Shown: positions 49,060 to 58,126 of the stretch, in pieces
Layout of the letters: each line of letters starts with the position of its first letter
Position numbering within the stretch: the stretch's first letter is position 1
NCBI GenBank assembly: GCA_965263155.1
Contig: OZ253586.1
Span: forward strand, 3,641,728-3,705,727
Reading direction: 5' to 3'
Length of the DNA: 64,000 nucleotides
Source of the DNA: JAAXIE01 sp965263155
GTDB lineage: Bacteria; Chloroflexota; Dehalococcoidia; Lucifugimonadales; JAAXIE01
Translations under genes and position numbers: made by a program
The notes under the pieces: model-generated
Database searches by the model: none
What the model was told of the DNA's origin: nothing
What the model saw: only the letters and a program-made list of their open reading frames with translations

Positions 49060-50178
49060 ATGAGTTTCATTCGCAATCCCATGGTGCTTGTGGTTTTCTT
49101 GATCGCAAGCATCTTTTTGGTAGCAGCGTGTGCTGGAGACATGGGCCTCCAGGGAGACCAAGGCTCTACTGGCCCCGCGGGCCCGCAAGGCAATGCTGGT
49201 TCTCAAGGGCCTGCTGGCGCCGATGGTGCCCCCGGTCCGCGCGGGCCTGAAGGTTCAATAGGCCCCGATGGCCCGCAAGGGTCGCAAGGGTCGCAGGGCT
49301 CGCCGGGTCCCACAGGTGCTTCTGGTCCGCGCGGACCGCAGGGAATAGCTGGCCAGCGAGGCGCTCAGGGGCCTCAGGGCGATCCGGGTGGCCCAGAAGG
49401 ACCGCCGGGCCCTAGGGGAGAGCAGGGAGTTGTAGGACCTGAGGGATCAATTGGGCCGGAAGGCCCTCAAGGGCCTCAGGGTATTCCCGGAGACCCAGGT
49501 GGACCTCGGGGAGAGACAGGGCCTCAAGGACCAGTCGGCCCTCAGGGTCCCATCGGTGACCCAGGTCAACAGGGTGATAGCGGCGTCCAAGGACCCGAAG
49601 GACCGCAAGGCCCCGTTGGGCCCCAAGGACCTGTCGGTGACCAAGGTCAGCAGGGCGATACTGGCGCACAAGGCCCGGGAGGTCCCGAGGGGCCTCAAGG
49701 ACCCCAAGGACCGGCAGGCCTGCAGGGGCCCGCAGGTCTGAGAGGCGAGGCAGGTCCACAAGGCGCTGAGGGCCGGGTAGGTCCTCCTGGCCCCGGCGGC
49801 CCTCAAGGGTTCCCCGGTCAGCGAGGCCTCCAAGGGCCGCAAGGCGTTGAAGGTCCCGCAGGTCCGCAGGGACGTGAAGGGGATAAAGGCGTGAGTAATG
49901 CCAGATTGCTGGTGGTAGCGAGTGCCCCCGCCAGCAGCGACGCTAGCCAGACGTTAGAGGCCACCTGCACAGGGGGCAGGGTAGCCATGGGTGCTGGAGC
50001 TAGAATATTGGGCGCGTCGACAGACATCGCACCCGCCGGAGTGATGGTTGTTGACTACCCCGTCGGGGTGTCCGGAACTCCGGGGAATATCTGGAAAGCT
50101 GAGGCCATGGAGTTCCAGGCTGTCGATGAAAATTGGCGCATAGAGTTGCGCGTGACGTGCGCCGACGCGGCCGACTAA
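49060..50178 (+). CDS. Collagen-like (Gly-X-Y repeat) lipoprotein
   Basis: 372 residues. Signal peptide with lipobox FLVAACAGD (Cys24), then about 80 uninterrupted Gly-X-Y triplets from about residue 29 to 275 (GPAGPQGNAGSQGPAG, GPRGPQGIAGQRGAQG and similar), rich in Pro, Gln and Asp. The last ~95 residues are a compact domain with two Cys (LEATCTGG and RVTCADAAD) that could form a disulfide. It should trimerise into a triple-helical stalk on the cell surface. ATG after GTAGGAGACAGTCGG. A terminator follows, so it is a single-gene unit. Confidence 0.92.
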   Translation: MSFIRNPMVLVVFLIASIFLVAACAGDMGLQGDQGSTGPAGPQGNAGSQGPAGADGAPGPRGPEGSIGPDGPQGSQGSQGSPGPTGASGPRGPQGIAGQRGAQGPQGDPGGPEGPPGPRGEQGVVGPEGSIGPEGPQGPQGIPGDPGGPRGETGPQGPVGPQGPIGDPGQQGDSGVQGPEGPQGPVGPQGPVGDQGQQGDTGAQGPGGPEGPQGPQGPAGLQGPAGLRGEAGPQGAEGRVGPPGPGGPQGFPGQRGLQGPQGVEGPAGPQGREGDKGVSNARLLVVASAPASSDASQTLEATCTGGRVAMGAGARILGASTDIAPAGVMVVDYPVGVSGTPGNIWKAEAMEFQAVDENWRIELRVTCADAAD

Positions 50179-50233
50179 CCAGCGCGGGCAAGTTGGGGTA
50201 AACCGCTCCAACACGAGCATCGGATAGGTTCAG

Positions 50234-50263
50234 AAGGGGCCGACCGGAAGGTCGGCCCCTTTG
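50234..50263 (+). terminator. Rho-independent terminator of the collagen-like gene
   Basis: A 12-bp stem (AAGGGGCCGACC / GGTCGGCCCCTT) with a GGAA loop, followed by T residues, 56 bases past the stop codon. Confidence 0.85.
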
Positions 50264-50446
50264 CTATTGCAGTTGCACCACGGTCCCCGGCAGATGAATC
50301 TCCCAAGCGTCGTTATAGGTTTGAAGCCGATATAACGATGGACAAGCAGTAACTGAGAGGGGGCCTAAAGCAGGTCATCTACGGTGGGAAAGGGGAAATC
50401 GGGCGTAGCGGGGGGGTGAGCGTAGGTGGATGAAGGAACCAAGTGG

Positions 50447-50521
50447 TACCCCTGGAGGGACTCGAACCCCCGACGCGCGACTTAGGACGCCGCCGCTCTA
50501 TCCTGGCTGAGCTACAGGGGC
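50447..50521 (-). tRNA. trnR: tRNA-Arg (anticodon CCU)
   Basis: 75-nt cloverleaf on the reverse strand: acceptor GCCCCTG/CAGGGGT (one G-U pair at the end), anticodon loop GTCCTAA (CCT), T arm GGGGGTTCGAGTCCCTC. CCA is not encoded. Confidence 0.9.
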
Positions 50522-50528
50522 ATGTTGG

Positions 50529-50601
50529 TGGAGATAGGGGGGCTCGAACCCCCAACCTCGGCGTTGCGAACGCCGCGCTCTCCCAGTTGAGCTATATCCC
50601 C
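50529..50601 (-). tRNA. trnA: tRNA-Ala (anticodon CGC)
   Basis: 73-nt cloverleaf on the reverse strand: acceptor GGGGATA/TATCTCC, anticodon loop TTCGCAA (CGC), T arm GGGGGTTCGAGCCCCC. It lies seven bases upstream of tRNA-Arg and is probably co-transcribed with it. Confidence 0.9.
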
Positions 50602-50738
50602 ACTGCAAGACACGGCCACCGGAGCCTTGATGGTCTCAAGGGAATCGTATTGCCACGGCTGTTGGGTGTCAAGTTGCTAACCGACGCGGCGACCAGCGAG
50701 AATTGGGGTGTCAGCTTGTACGGGAGACTGTGTGACTT

Positions 50739-51359
50739 GTGCCTGAAGAAGTAACCGGAATAGTGCTCGCCGGAGGCGGTAGCACCCGAATGGGGCGCGA
50801 CAAAGCCTCGGTGTCGCTGCAGGGCAAGACCCTGTTGCAGAGAGTCTTGGAGCCCCTGCAACAGGTATGCAGCGATGTGTTGGTAATCACCTCGGTGAAC
50901 AAGCTGGCCCAGCACCGCCAGTCCGCCTTGGGGGTGGAACTGATAGCTGACCTCGCACCCGACCGCGGCCCGTTGGGAGGCCTCTACTCCGGGCTTCAGG
51001 CTGCCCGCGCCGACTCAGTGCTGCTGGTGGGCTGCGACACGCCCTTCCTTCAGCCGGACCTGCTCCGCTTGGTGGCGCAGGCCAGCCTTGGGAAGGATGC
51101 CGCCGTACCGCATCTCGATGGAATCCCGCAGACTCTGCAAGCGGTCTACTCGCGGCGCTGCCTGCCTGCCATTGAAGGCCTTCTTGCACAGGGACATCCC
51201 GGTCTGCGACACCTGCTGCCCTTGGTGGACGTTGCCTACTTGGAGAGGGGCGAGATCATGGAAGTCGACCCCAACCTGCTTTCCTTCTTCAACGTCAACA
51301 GCGAAGCTGACTTGGAGCGAGCAGCGAGATGGGTCGAGGATGCAACTCCCTCACCCTAG
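50739..51359 (+). CDS. mobA: Molybdenum cofactor guanylyltransferase MobA
   Basis: 206 residues. The nucleotide-binding start GIVLAGGGSTRMGRDKASVSLQGKTLLQRV is the MobA signature. ADLAPDRGPLGGLYSGLQAA and LLVGCDTPFLQPDLL follow, with the C-terminal FNVNSEADL. It adds GMP to molybdopterin. This would serve bis-MGD enzymes; the xanthine-dehydrogenase-type subunits nearby normally use MCD, made by the related MocA, so a MocA-like CTP preference should be considered. GTG start at 50739. It is a single gene divergent from the tRNA pair. Confidence 0.88.
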   Translation: MPEEVTGIVLAGGGSTRMGRDKASVSLQGKTLLQRVLEPLQQVCSDVLVITSVNKLAQHRQSALGVELIADLAPDRGPLGGLYSGLQAARADSVLLVGCDTPFLQPDLLRLVAQASLGKDAAVPHLDGIPQTLQAVYSRRCLPAIEGLLAQGHPGLRHLLPLVDVAYLERGEIMEVDPNLLSFFNVNSEADLERAARWVEDATPSP

Positions 51360-51964
51360 CCATGTAGTACCGTCCGTCACCGCTCTGAAAATGGATGCGA
51401 AACCAATGGTTCCACAGCCGCAGTTGTAGTTGGTATGAAGATAGGCATCGCCCTGTGAGCCATGAGCCTAGGGGGGCGAGCGGATAACTGAGGAACTGGG
51501 AATAATCCAAGGGCCCTGCAGAACGGCAGGGCCCTTCGATAGTCGCCCGGGCATTACCTTCCCGTTCGCCCTCAGCGTAGCGGGCTGGCGGACGGTGGTG
51601 CGTAATTCCCACGTAGCCGAAGGGTTGGCGGACGGTTGGGGAAGAGGTCTCGCTCCCCAACGGCCCACCCTTGGACTACGCAGACTACGCTAGATGCCCC
51701 ATTCTGCTGCGCTCAGGCCGAACGGGCTACTGAAAAGGGCACCCGATAATCGAGAGGCCCTCAATATAGCATGCGCCCCTTCATCCTTAGGCATGGCCCA
51801 CAATGGGTCATACGCAATTCGCGCGAAGGGCGGAACCCAGAGGGTGAAATGGCGCAACGCACGCCAGAGACACTGATTCCGCCCATCACAACGTCACCAC
51901 CCCAATGAGGGACGAGTGACGGAAGGGTCTCCGCGAAGGGGGCGAGAGGGCTTTTGAGGCAGCC
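51360..51964. other. Intergenic region with a strong inverted repeat
   Basis: About 600 bases without a supported gene. It contains the hairpin 51509-51536 and a word pair GGCTGGCGGACGGT / GGTTGGCGGACGGT near 51583 and 51622. The function is not evident. Confidence 0.45.
51509..51536. terminator. Inverted repeat AAGGGCCCTGC/GCAGGGCCCTT
   Basis: An 11-bp perfect stem with a six-base loop, 150 bases past the mobA stop. There is no T run after it, so a terminator call is uncertain. Confidence 0.45.
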
Positions 51965-52291
51965 CTATTGCATGGCGGAGTACGCGGTGGGCCGCATGAT
52001 ACGGCTCTTGATGCCTGATACCATGGGGCCGTTCTCCTGCTCTGTCTCGGCCCGGATGCGCTGCCAATCTGCGTCGCCTCCGAAGCTGGTCCAGCACTTC
52101 TCCCGGCCGGCTAGGTTCTCGAAGCTCAACAGGTAGACTAGGGTGCCAGCGTTACCGATCTCCTCAGTCCAGAAGCCGACCACGCCCATGCCGTGCTTCT
52201 TGAACAGCTCGACGGTGTGGTCTTGAAACCGCTTGTTGAGGGCGGGCAACTTGCCGGGGGCTGGGGTGTACTCGCGCAACTCGTAAATCAT
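51965..52291 (-). CDS. NIPSNAP family protein
   Basis: 108 residues with the ferredoxin-like NIPSNAP pattern: MIYELREYTPAPGKLPALNKRFQDH at the N-terminus, KHGMGVVGFWTEEIGN and LVYLLSFENLAGREKCW. Homologous domains occur alone or in pairs and often sit beside degradation genes. The biochemical role is not established. ATG after GGGAGGAACAAA. It is downstream of ruvB in the same direction, 48 bases apart, but a functional link is unlikely. Confidence 0.88.
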   Translation of the reverse strand: MIYELREYTPAPGKLPALNKRFQDHTVELFKKHGMGVVGFWTEEIGNAGTLVYLLSFENLAGREKCWTSFGGDADWQRIRAETEQENGPMVSGIKSRIMRPTAYSAMQ

Positions 52292-52339
52292 TTTGTTCCT
52301 CCCATTTCTAGTCCGCTATGTCGCGTTGGTGCTCGTATG

Positions 52340-53368
52340 TTATATGAGGCGGCCTTGAGGCGAAGGGGTCTTGGCTGGGGGCGTCCTGTCGAGATGGGTG
52401 TAGGCCATGGGCGTGGCCACCCGGCCACGGGGGGTCCTGTCCAAGAACCCCAGCTTCAGAAGGTAGGGCTCGTAGACGTCCATGATGGTGTCCGCTTCTT
52501 CCCCGATGGAGGCGGCTAGAGTGTCCAGCCCCACGGGCCCGCCGGTGAACTTGTCTATGATGCTGCCTAGGAGACGGTGATCGGTGCGGTCCAGTCCCAA
52601 GGGATCGACCTCCAGCTTCTCCAAGGCCTCTTGGGCCATTTCTTCGCTGATGATGCCATCGCCCACAACTAGGGCGTAGTCGCGGCACCGCTTGATCAGC
52701 CGGTTGGCCACGCGGGGGGTGCCCCGGGAACGCAGGGCTATCTGCTCAATGGCAGGCTCTTGAATGTCCACCTGCAGGATTCGGGCAGACCGTTCGACGA
52801 TGAGACTCATGTCTTCGGGCTCATAATAGTCGAGGTGGTAGATAGAGCCGAACCGGTCGCGCAGGGGGGCGCTGATCATGGAGAAACGGGTGGTGGCTCC
52901 GATGAGGGTGAAGGGGTTGATGCGCAGGTTCACATTGCTGGCCCCCAGCCCCTTGCCCATCATCCACGATAGAAAGAAGTCCTCCATGGCCGAGTAGAGC
53001 AGCTCCTCCACTACCCGGCTCAACCGGTGCACCTCGTCGATGAACAGGACGTCGCCGTTACCCAGCCGGGTCAGGATCGCTGCCATGTCGCCGGGACGCT
53101 CAATGGCAGGGCCGGAAGTGACCTTGACGTCGACATCCATCTCGTTGGCAATGATGAGGGCCAAGGTAGTCTTGCCCAAGCCGGGAGGGCCATAGATGAC
53201 CACATGGTCCAAGGGCTCGCCACGTATGCGCGCGGCGCGCATGGCGATGTTGAGGTTCTCTTTGACTTGTTGTTGGCCTACGAAGTCGGTCAGGCGCCGG
53301 GGGCGTAGAGAAGTATCCAGACCCGTGTCTTCAGGGGCGGAAGTTCCCGAAACAACACGTTGCGTCAA
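52340..53368 (-). CDS. ruvB: Holliday junction branch migration helicase RuvB
   Basis: 342 residues, typical RuvB length. LRPRRLTDFVGQQQVKENL opens the AAA+ domain. Walker A is GPPGLGKTTLA, Walker B is VLFIDEVHRL, sensor region IGATTR, then the winged-helix end GGPVGLDTLAASIGEE and DRTPRGRVAT. RuvB is the hexameric motor that drives branch migration with RuvA. Start TTG at 53368 is assigned because no better codon lies upstream of the conserved core; it is weakly supported. No ruvA or ruvC is adjacent. Confidence 0.95.
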   Translation of the reverse strand: MTQRVVSGTSAPEDTGLDTSLRPRRLTDFVGQQQVKENLNIAMRAARIRGEPLDHVVIYGPPGLGKTTLALIIANEMDVDVKVTSGPAIERPGDMAAILTRLGNGDVLFIDEVHRLSRVVEELLYSAMEDFFLSWMMGKGLGASNVNLRINPFTLIGATTRFSMISAPLRDRFGSIYHLDYYEPEDMSLIVERSARILQVDIQEPAIEQIALRSRGTPRVANRLIKRCRDYALVVGDGIISEEMAQEALEKLEVDPLGLDRTDHRLLGSIIDKFTGGPVGLDTLAASIGEEADTIMDVYEPYLLKLGFLDRTPRGRVATPMAYTHLDRTPPAKTPSPQGRLI

Positions 53369-53469
53369 AACAGCGTAGCTACCGGGGAAGGATTAACGCC
53401 ATTCTAGGGTAGCCCGTGCGGGCCGTCAACGCGCGTTTGTCACTACAGGACACCCCTTCAAGGGGGTGG

Positions 53470-54345
53470 CTACTGCCCGTTGGGAGGGGTAACGCCATAC
53501 TTGCGCTCCATCTCATAGACCTCGGGCAGCCCCAGCAGGTTGGACACGTCGTCGCGGGTAGCGTAGCGGGCTGGGTCGACGGCGCCGACCTCCTTGAGCT
53601 CGCTAAAGGCATCGCGCACCGCTTTGTACACCAGCCAGATGGTGGAGCCACATATCATGAGCTTGTAGCCCATGGCCTCTACGTCTTGGGTGGGCAGCAG
53701 GTCGCCGTTGTACATGCGGGGAAACTCGGCAAGGTCTGAGGCGTAGGACTTCAGGTCGTCGACGGTGCGAATGCCGTCGACGAACACCATGTCGGCACCG
53801 GCGTCCATGTAGGCGCGGCATCGGGCCACGGTATCCTCCCAACCGTGGACGGCGTAGGCGTCGCAGCGGGCTATGATTGCGAAGTCGGGATCGCGCCGCG
53901 CATCCAACGCGGCGTGCAGCTTGCCCACCATCTCATCTGCAGGAATGACCTGCTTGCCCGCGAAGAAGCCGCACTTCTTGGGGAAGCTCTGGTCCTCGAT
54001 GTGGATAGCCGCCACTCCCGCGTCCTCGTACTCCCGTACCGTGCGCCACACGTTGATGGCGTTGCCATAGCCGGTGTCGGCATCGGCCACCACGGGGATG
54101 GATACGGCGTTGGCGATGTAGCGAGCGTTGGCCACCATCTCAGTCTGGGTTAGGAAGCCCACGTCAGCGTAGCCCTTCTCCGCCGATGTGCCCGACCCCG
54201 TCATGTAGACGGCGCCGAACCCCACCTCTTCTGCAACCCGGGCATGCAGCGCGTTCAGCACGAAAGGGGCGACGACCATGCGCCCACTGGCCAACATCTT
54301 CCTCAGTTGCCTCCTAGGGCTGAGCTGGGTGGTTGTCGATGCCAT
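53470..54345 (-). CDS. Isocitrate lyase / PEP mutase family enzyme (oxaloacetate decarboxylase-like)
   Basis: 291 residues, TIM-barrel lyase of the ICL/PEPM superfamily. It has the metal-binding PVVADADTGYGN motif, an HIEDQSFPKKCGFFAGKQV loop with the mobile catalytic Cys, and AIIARCDAYAVHGWED. The length fits methylisocitrate lyase, carboxyvinyl-carboxyphosphonate phosphorylmutase and oxaloacetate decarboxylase groups; KKCGF in place of KKCGH makes isocitrate lyase itself less likely. The ATG at 54345 has GGAAG upstream. Single gene, 102 bases upstream of ruvB's start. Confidence 0.88.
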   Translation of the reverse strand: MASTTTQLSPRRQLRKMLASGRMVVAPFVLNALHARVAEEVGFGAVYMTGSGTSAEKGYADVGFLTQTEMVANARYIANAVSIPVVADADTGYGNAINVWRTVREYEDAGVAAIHIEDQSFPKKCGFFAGKQVIPADEMVGKLHAALDARRDPDFAIIARCDAYAVHGWEDTVARCRAYMDAGADMVFVDGIRTVDDLKSYASDLAEFPRMYNGDLLPTQDVEAMGYKLMICGSTIWLVYKAVRDAFSELKEVGAVDPARYATRDDVSNLLGLPEVYEMERKYGVTPPNGQ

Positions 54346-54575
54346 CGCTTCCTGCCTTTCCCTCACCCTCATCGCAGGTGCTATGGGTTCGCTTCTTCTC
54401 GGAATTGAGGCTTGGAGCAGTGTACCATACTGTCATTTCCCTGAATCGAGGCGTTGCGCGACTTCGCATTGTACCGGAGGGAACCAGTATCGCCGGTACG
54501 GGGCTGACTTAACTGACAGTTACGGAGCGGGGGGAAGGGGGTCAACCCGTGGCGCAGTTGTGGTAAAATCGGCCC

Positions 54576-55181
54576 ATGTCAGACCAGTATCAACCCCGGC
54601 ACAGCGCCCGACAGAAGTCGCCGATCAACTTCATGCTGATATTGGGTTTAATCGCGGCAGTGGCCGACATTCTCACTACTGGCACCGGAGCACTATTTGT
54701 AATTGGCCTCGGTGTCGCCATCTACGCTTGGTTCACCACCCCCACCAACTACAGCCTGTACAATGATCGTTTGCTCATCTTCTACGGACGCCCCAGGGTG
54801 CGCCACGTCATGTTCGATAACATCGAGGGCGTGGACAATCTGATGGTGCCCCTGAGCGGCCCCCGTCTGCGTGTGCGAGAGTTCCGAGGCCGGGGCGTGT
54901 GGCTTACTCCGCGCGACCCTGAAACCTTCATGGAACAGTTCCGTATCGCCATGGAGCAGTTCCGAGGTACCGCCACTGAGGACTCGAGCGAGGCAGACTT
55001 CGTACCATTCCAGCGGGAAGAGGCGACAGAAGGGTCGCTACCGGAGGATCAAGCCAGCGAAACGGTGGTAGATGACCAAGCCCGCGAGCCGACGGCAGAC
55101 GAGTACACGGAGGCTGATACGGAAGCGGAGTCCCAAGAGTCGTCATTCCCTGAGCAGGAAGACCCGTGGGGGCGACGCTAG
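54576..55181 (+). CDS. Membrane protein with PH-like segment and acidic tail
   Basis: 201 residues. Two membrane helices (NFMLILGLIAAVADILTTG and ALFVIGLGVAIYAWF) are followed by a beta-rich segment (NYSLYNDRLLIFYGRPRVRHVMFDNIEGV) that resembles bacterial PH-like domains. The last ~70 residues are strongly acidic and low-complexity (EADFVPFQREEATEG onward). I cannot assign a function. ATG at 54576. It faces the zinc-ribbon gene tail-to-tail. Confidence 0.7.
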   Translation: MSDQYQPRHSARQKSPINFMLILGLIAAVADILTTGTGALFVIGLGVAIYAWFTTPTNYSLYNDRLLIFYGRPRVRHVMFDNIEGVDNLMVPLSGPRLRVREFRGRGVWLTPRDPETFMEQFRIAMEQFRGTATEDSSEADFVPFQREEATEGSLPEDQASETVVDDQAREPTADEYTEADTEAESQESSFPEQEDPWGRR

Positions 55182-55229
55182 GAACTCAGCTTCGCGTCGG
55201 CTGACCTCCCTCGAACCGCCCCCTCGTCT

Positions 55230-56219
55230 CTATTTCTTGGTGTCGTAACCTAGGTCCGAAGCCAGCTTTGCCTTGTCGAACCCCTCCCGCCTCTGACGTA
55301 AGTCAAAGTAGACCAGCGTATAGCCTATCCACAGGATGGGCACCGTCAGCATCACCGCAAGCGTCAGCAACAGGCTTCCCGCTGTCTCCGAAACGGAGTT
55401 GACCAATATGCCGGGGATGGAAAGCACAAGGGAAGCCCCCGTCCACACCAGGAAGAAGACAACTCCCGTTCCAAAGACGCGCCAGCCATCCTTCCCGACT
55501 AGTGCGCTGCTTCGTTCCAGAGAGGCAATCGGCATGCGCCCCTCCACCATCAGTGGCCCCGCGAAGAAACCCCACCGGACCATGACGTAGCAAGCGAGGG
55601 GCAGCAACCCCAAGCCAGCGAAGTACCACTTAGTTTGCAGCAGGATGTAGGGACCGATCCAACTGGGGACGGATAGGAGAAGGAAGGTCACAAGCAGAGA
55701 AAACCAGCGTGTCATTACGTGGCTGTAACAGCCCAACAGACGCACCCTGCCGGTGAGGTAGTGCTGGGACACCGCTTCCACCGTAGCCCCCCATCCCCAA
55801 GCGCCGAATAACACCAAGGATGCCAGCGAGCTGATAAGTACGAAGATGCTGGAGGAGCCGTAAGCTCCCAAGGCCCCAAATTGGGAAAACAAGGCGATGG
55901 CAATGAAAGGCCCCAAGTGCTTGCGGTATAGGTTGAGCGTCTCCCCTATGAGGTCTATGAGGGATCTGGGAGGGAACTCTTGGTCTCCGGCTTGTGGATG
56001 TGGGGAGGGCCGGAAGTCGGGAGGCACCTCTGGGGCTGCCCACATCAGCCGGTGGCACGATACGCAGGTGAGAGCGTCCTCTCGGTTTTCCGTGCCACAT
56101 TGGGTGCAGTAGACCTTGGCGCCAGCCTGCTCCTCCACGAGAATTGTCATGCTGGCCCCGCAGAAGGCGCACGCCTCCGCTCCCTCGACGTTTTCGTTGA
56201 AGCATTGGCGACAGATCAT
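55230..56219 (-). CDS. Membrane protein with two N-terminal zinc ribbons
   Basis: 329 residues. Two C-x2-C...C-x2-C zinc-ribbon knuckles at the N-terminus: C3/C6/C17/C20 (CRQCFNENVEGAEACAFC) and C38/C41/C52/C55 (CTQCGTENREDALTCVSC). A soluble linker leads to about six membrane helices from residue ~105 (FIAIALFSQFGALGAY to LLLTLAVMLTVPILWIG), with a DUF975/GlpM-like integral layout. The ribbons are cytoplasmic and may bind a partner protein or nucleic acid. Function unknown. ATG at 56219. Confidence 0.78.
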   Translation of the reverse strand: MICRQCFNENVEGAEACAFCGASMTILVEEQAGAKVYCTQCGTENREDALTCVSCHRLMWAAPEVPPDFRPSPHPQAGDQEFPPRSLIDLIGETLNLYRKHLGPFIAIALFSQFGALGAYGSSSIFVLISSLASLVLFGAWGWGATVEAVSQHYLTGRVRLLGCYSHVMTRWFSLLVTFLLLSVPSWIGPYILLQTKWYFAGLGLLPLACYVMVRWGFFAGPLMVEGRMPIASLERSSALVGKDGWRVFGTGVVFFLVWTGASLVLSIPGILVNSVSETAGSLLLTLAVMLTVPILWIGYTLVYFDLRQRREGFDKAKLASDLGYDTKK

Positions 56220-56377
56220 GGATAACTCAATGTGTCCGTGACGTTGCTGACTATGTTAACACCAATAATGGAAATTCGTCGTTCCCCTCTTTCTGGCCCG
56301 ATGCCGTTAGAATCTTACTGCAAAAAGGCTCTCGCGGTGAGCGAGGGCGGAATTCCTACGCAGACAGGAGTGAGCAA

Positions 56378-57106
56378 TTGTACGGTTGGCGAGCGAGAAT
56401 CGGTGTCATCGTCTCACCCCCCAATACGGTGGCGGAAGTGGAGTTGGGACGCATGGCTCCAGAAGGTGTCTCGGTGCATACCACACGAATGTTTCGTCCT
56501 CCAGAGGTGACGGGCTTGGATCGGAGCGTTCTACAGACCACCAATCAGTCGCTGCCCCAAGCCGCAGGAGCCATCGCGCCCCTGAAGCCCGATGTCCTCG
56601 TGTTCGCCCACACCATGGGCAGCATCGTCGCCGGGCCGGGCCGTGACCACGATCTGGCCTCCATGCTGTCGGAGGCAGCTGGCTGCCACGCGATCACGAC
56701 GGCAGGGGCCGCCATGGAGGCCTTCCGCACACTGGGCCTTCGCAAGCTGGTCATCGTCGGGCCATACACCGACGATCTGCTGGTGATGGAGAAGGACTAC
56801 TTCGAGGCCTCCATGGAAGGCTTGGAAGTGCTGGGGCACAAGGCCTTGGGCATTGCCAACGGGTGGGACATCGGCCAACTGGAGCCACGAGACTTCTTCC
56901 GCACCGCTCGAGAGGCAGACCGTCCTGATGCCGAGGCGGTGTTCATCAGCGGTACCAACGGGCGCACCATCGAGATTCTGGAGTCTCTGGAGCAAGACTT
57001 GGGCAAGCCGGTGATGTCGGCGAATCAAGTGACTATGTGGGCGGCTCTGCGCCATCTGCGGGTCGGTGGGGTTACTGGGTACGGCAGCCTGTTCGAACAC
57101 TCGTAA
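56378..57106 (+). CDS. Asp/Glu racemase-superfamily protein (maleate isomerase/arylmalonate decarboxylase-like) without active-site cysteines
   Basis: 242 residues of the maleate cis-trans isomerase/arylmalonate decarboxylase branch: RIGVIVSPPNTVAEVEL, VFAHTMGSIVAGPG, ITTAGAAMEAFRTLGLRKLVIVGPYTDDL and ISGTNGRTIEILESLEQDLGKPVMSANQVTMWAAL. The family's first catalytic Cys (usually CTSGS) is His in AHTMGS, and the second (SCT) is Gly in SGTNGRT. Racemisation by two cysteines is therefore not possible. Start TTG at 56378 with AGGAGTG seven bases upstream. It lies next to the molybdenum hydroxylase operon and may process the same substrate. Confidence 0.85.
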   Translation: MYGWRARIGVIVSPPNTVAEVELGRMAPEGVSVHTTRMFRPPEVTGLDRSVLQTTNQSLPQAAGAIAPLKPDVLVFAHTMGSIVAGPGRDHDLASMLSEAAGCHAITTAGAAMEAFRTLGLRKLVIVGPYTDDLLVMEKDYFEASMEGLEVLGHKALGIANGWDIGQLEPRDFFRTAREADRPDAEAVFISGTNGRTIEILESLEQDLGKPVMSANQVTMWAALRHLRVGGVTGYGSLFEHS

Positions 57107-57115
57107 GACGGACCT

Positions 57116-58126
57116 TCAGCCGTTGTCCCATTCATCGTCGCCGTCGTCGCCCGACAGCAACCGCGAGATGGCCTGCTTGATCAGGTTAGCGGCCAAGTCG
57201 ACTTTGTAGCCGTTACCACGCAACGGGGTTGCCCCCGCCACGGCCCGCCTCCCTGCCTCGGCAGCGTCGGTGTTAGCCACGGCGATTCCCATCAAGCACT
57301 CTTCGGCCTCTTGCGCCCGATAAGGGTAGGGCGCGACGCCCCCCAGCGATACTCGGCACCAGCTAACGCGGCCATCGGTGACGGCCAGAGCAGCCGCCAC
57401 ACTCACCAAGGCGAAGTCTCCCGCCTCGCGCTCCCGGGCCTTCAGGTAGACGCTTCGAGTGTCCTCCGGGCTCGAACGCACACTCACCGAGGCCACCACC
57501 TCCCCCGTTTGGAGCACGTTCTCGGAGGTCAGGTTAACACTCGGCCCGATGAAGAACTCCTGCAAGGACATAGTGCGGCGTCCTGCTGGCCCAGCAAGCA
57601 CCACCTGGGCGTCCAGAGCGACCAACGCTACTGCCATATCTGACGGATGGACTATGTAGCACCGCTCACCGCCTAGGATGCTCAGGTATTTGCTGTTGCC
57701 AGCCAAGGCTAGACACGAGTCGCCGCCCTTCTTTAGACAGAGGGTCAGAGGGCTGCGATAGTAGAAGCAGCGCGGTCGCTGGCACAGGTTGCCGCCCAAA
57801 GTGCCCACGTTTCGGATCTGCGGCGTCGCGATGCCGCCCGCAGCCTCGGTCAGGACGGGGTAGCGCTGCTGTAGCTCGGTGTTGCCCGCCAAAGCTGCCA
57901 GCGAGACCATGGCGCCGATTCTGACGCCCTCAGGCGTCACCTCCACTGCCCGCAGTTCTTCCACTCCGGCAAGGCTCACCAACGCTGCGGGCGAGACCAC
58001 TCTCTCCTTCATCTCGCTCAGAAGGTCGCTACCACCTGCCAAAGCGTAGGCGCCGTCCACGGAGAGGAGAGATGACGCCTCTTCCAACGACTGAGGCTGT
58101 AGGTATTCGAAGGGGCGCAGGCTCAC
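57116..58126 (-). CDS. Xanthine dehydrogenase-family FAD-binding subunit
   Basis: 336 residues of the CoxM/HcrB type. It has LRPFEYLQPQSLEEASSLL, the FAD-pyrophosphate motif ALAGGSDLL, TPQIRNVGTLGGNLCQRPRCFYYRS (second FAD loop) and AAALAVTDGRVSWCRVSLGGVAPYPYRA. It passes electrons from the iron-sulfur subunit to the acceptor. An extra Cys pair (RPRC and LCLKKGGDSC) could hold a [4Fe-4S] cluster as in 4-hydroxybenzoyl-CoA reductase. The GTG at 58126 overlaps the stop of the molybdenum subunit (GTGA) and has GGAGG five bases upstream, so the operon is tightly coupled. Confidence 0.9.
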   Translation of the reverse strand: MSLRPFEYLQPQSLEEASSLLSVDGAYALAGGSDLLSEMKERVVSPAALVSLAGVEELRAVEVTPEGVRIGAMVSLAALAGNTELQQRYPVLTEAAGGIATPQIRNVGTLGGNLCQRPRCFYYRSPLTLCLKKGGDSCLALAGNSKYLSILGGERCYIVHPSDMAVALVALDAQVVLAGPAGRRTMSLQEFFIGPSVNLTSENVLQTGEVVASVSVRSSPEDTRSVYLKAREREAGDFALVSVAAALAVTDGRVSWCRVSLGGVAPYPYRAQEAEECLMGIAVANTDAAEAGRRAVAGATPLRGNGYKVDLAANLIKQAISRLLSGDDGDDEWDNG

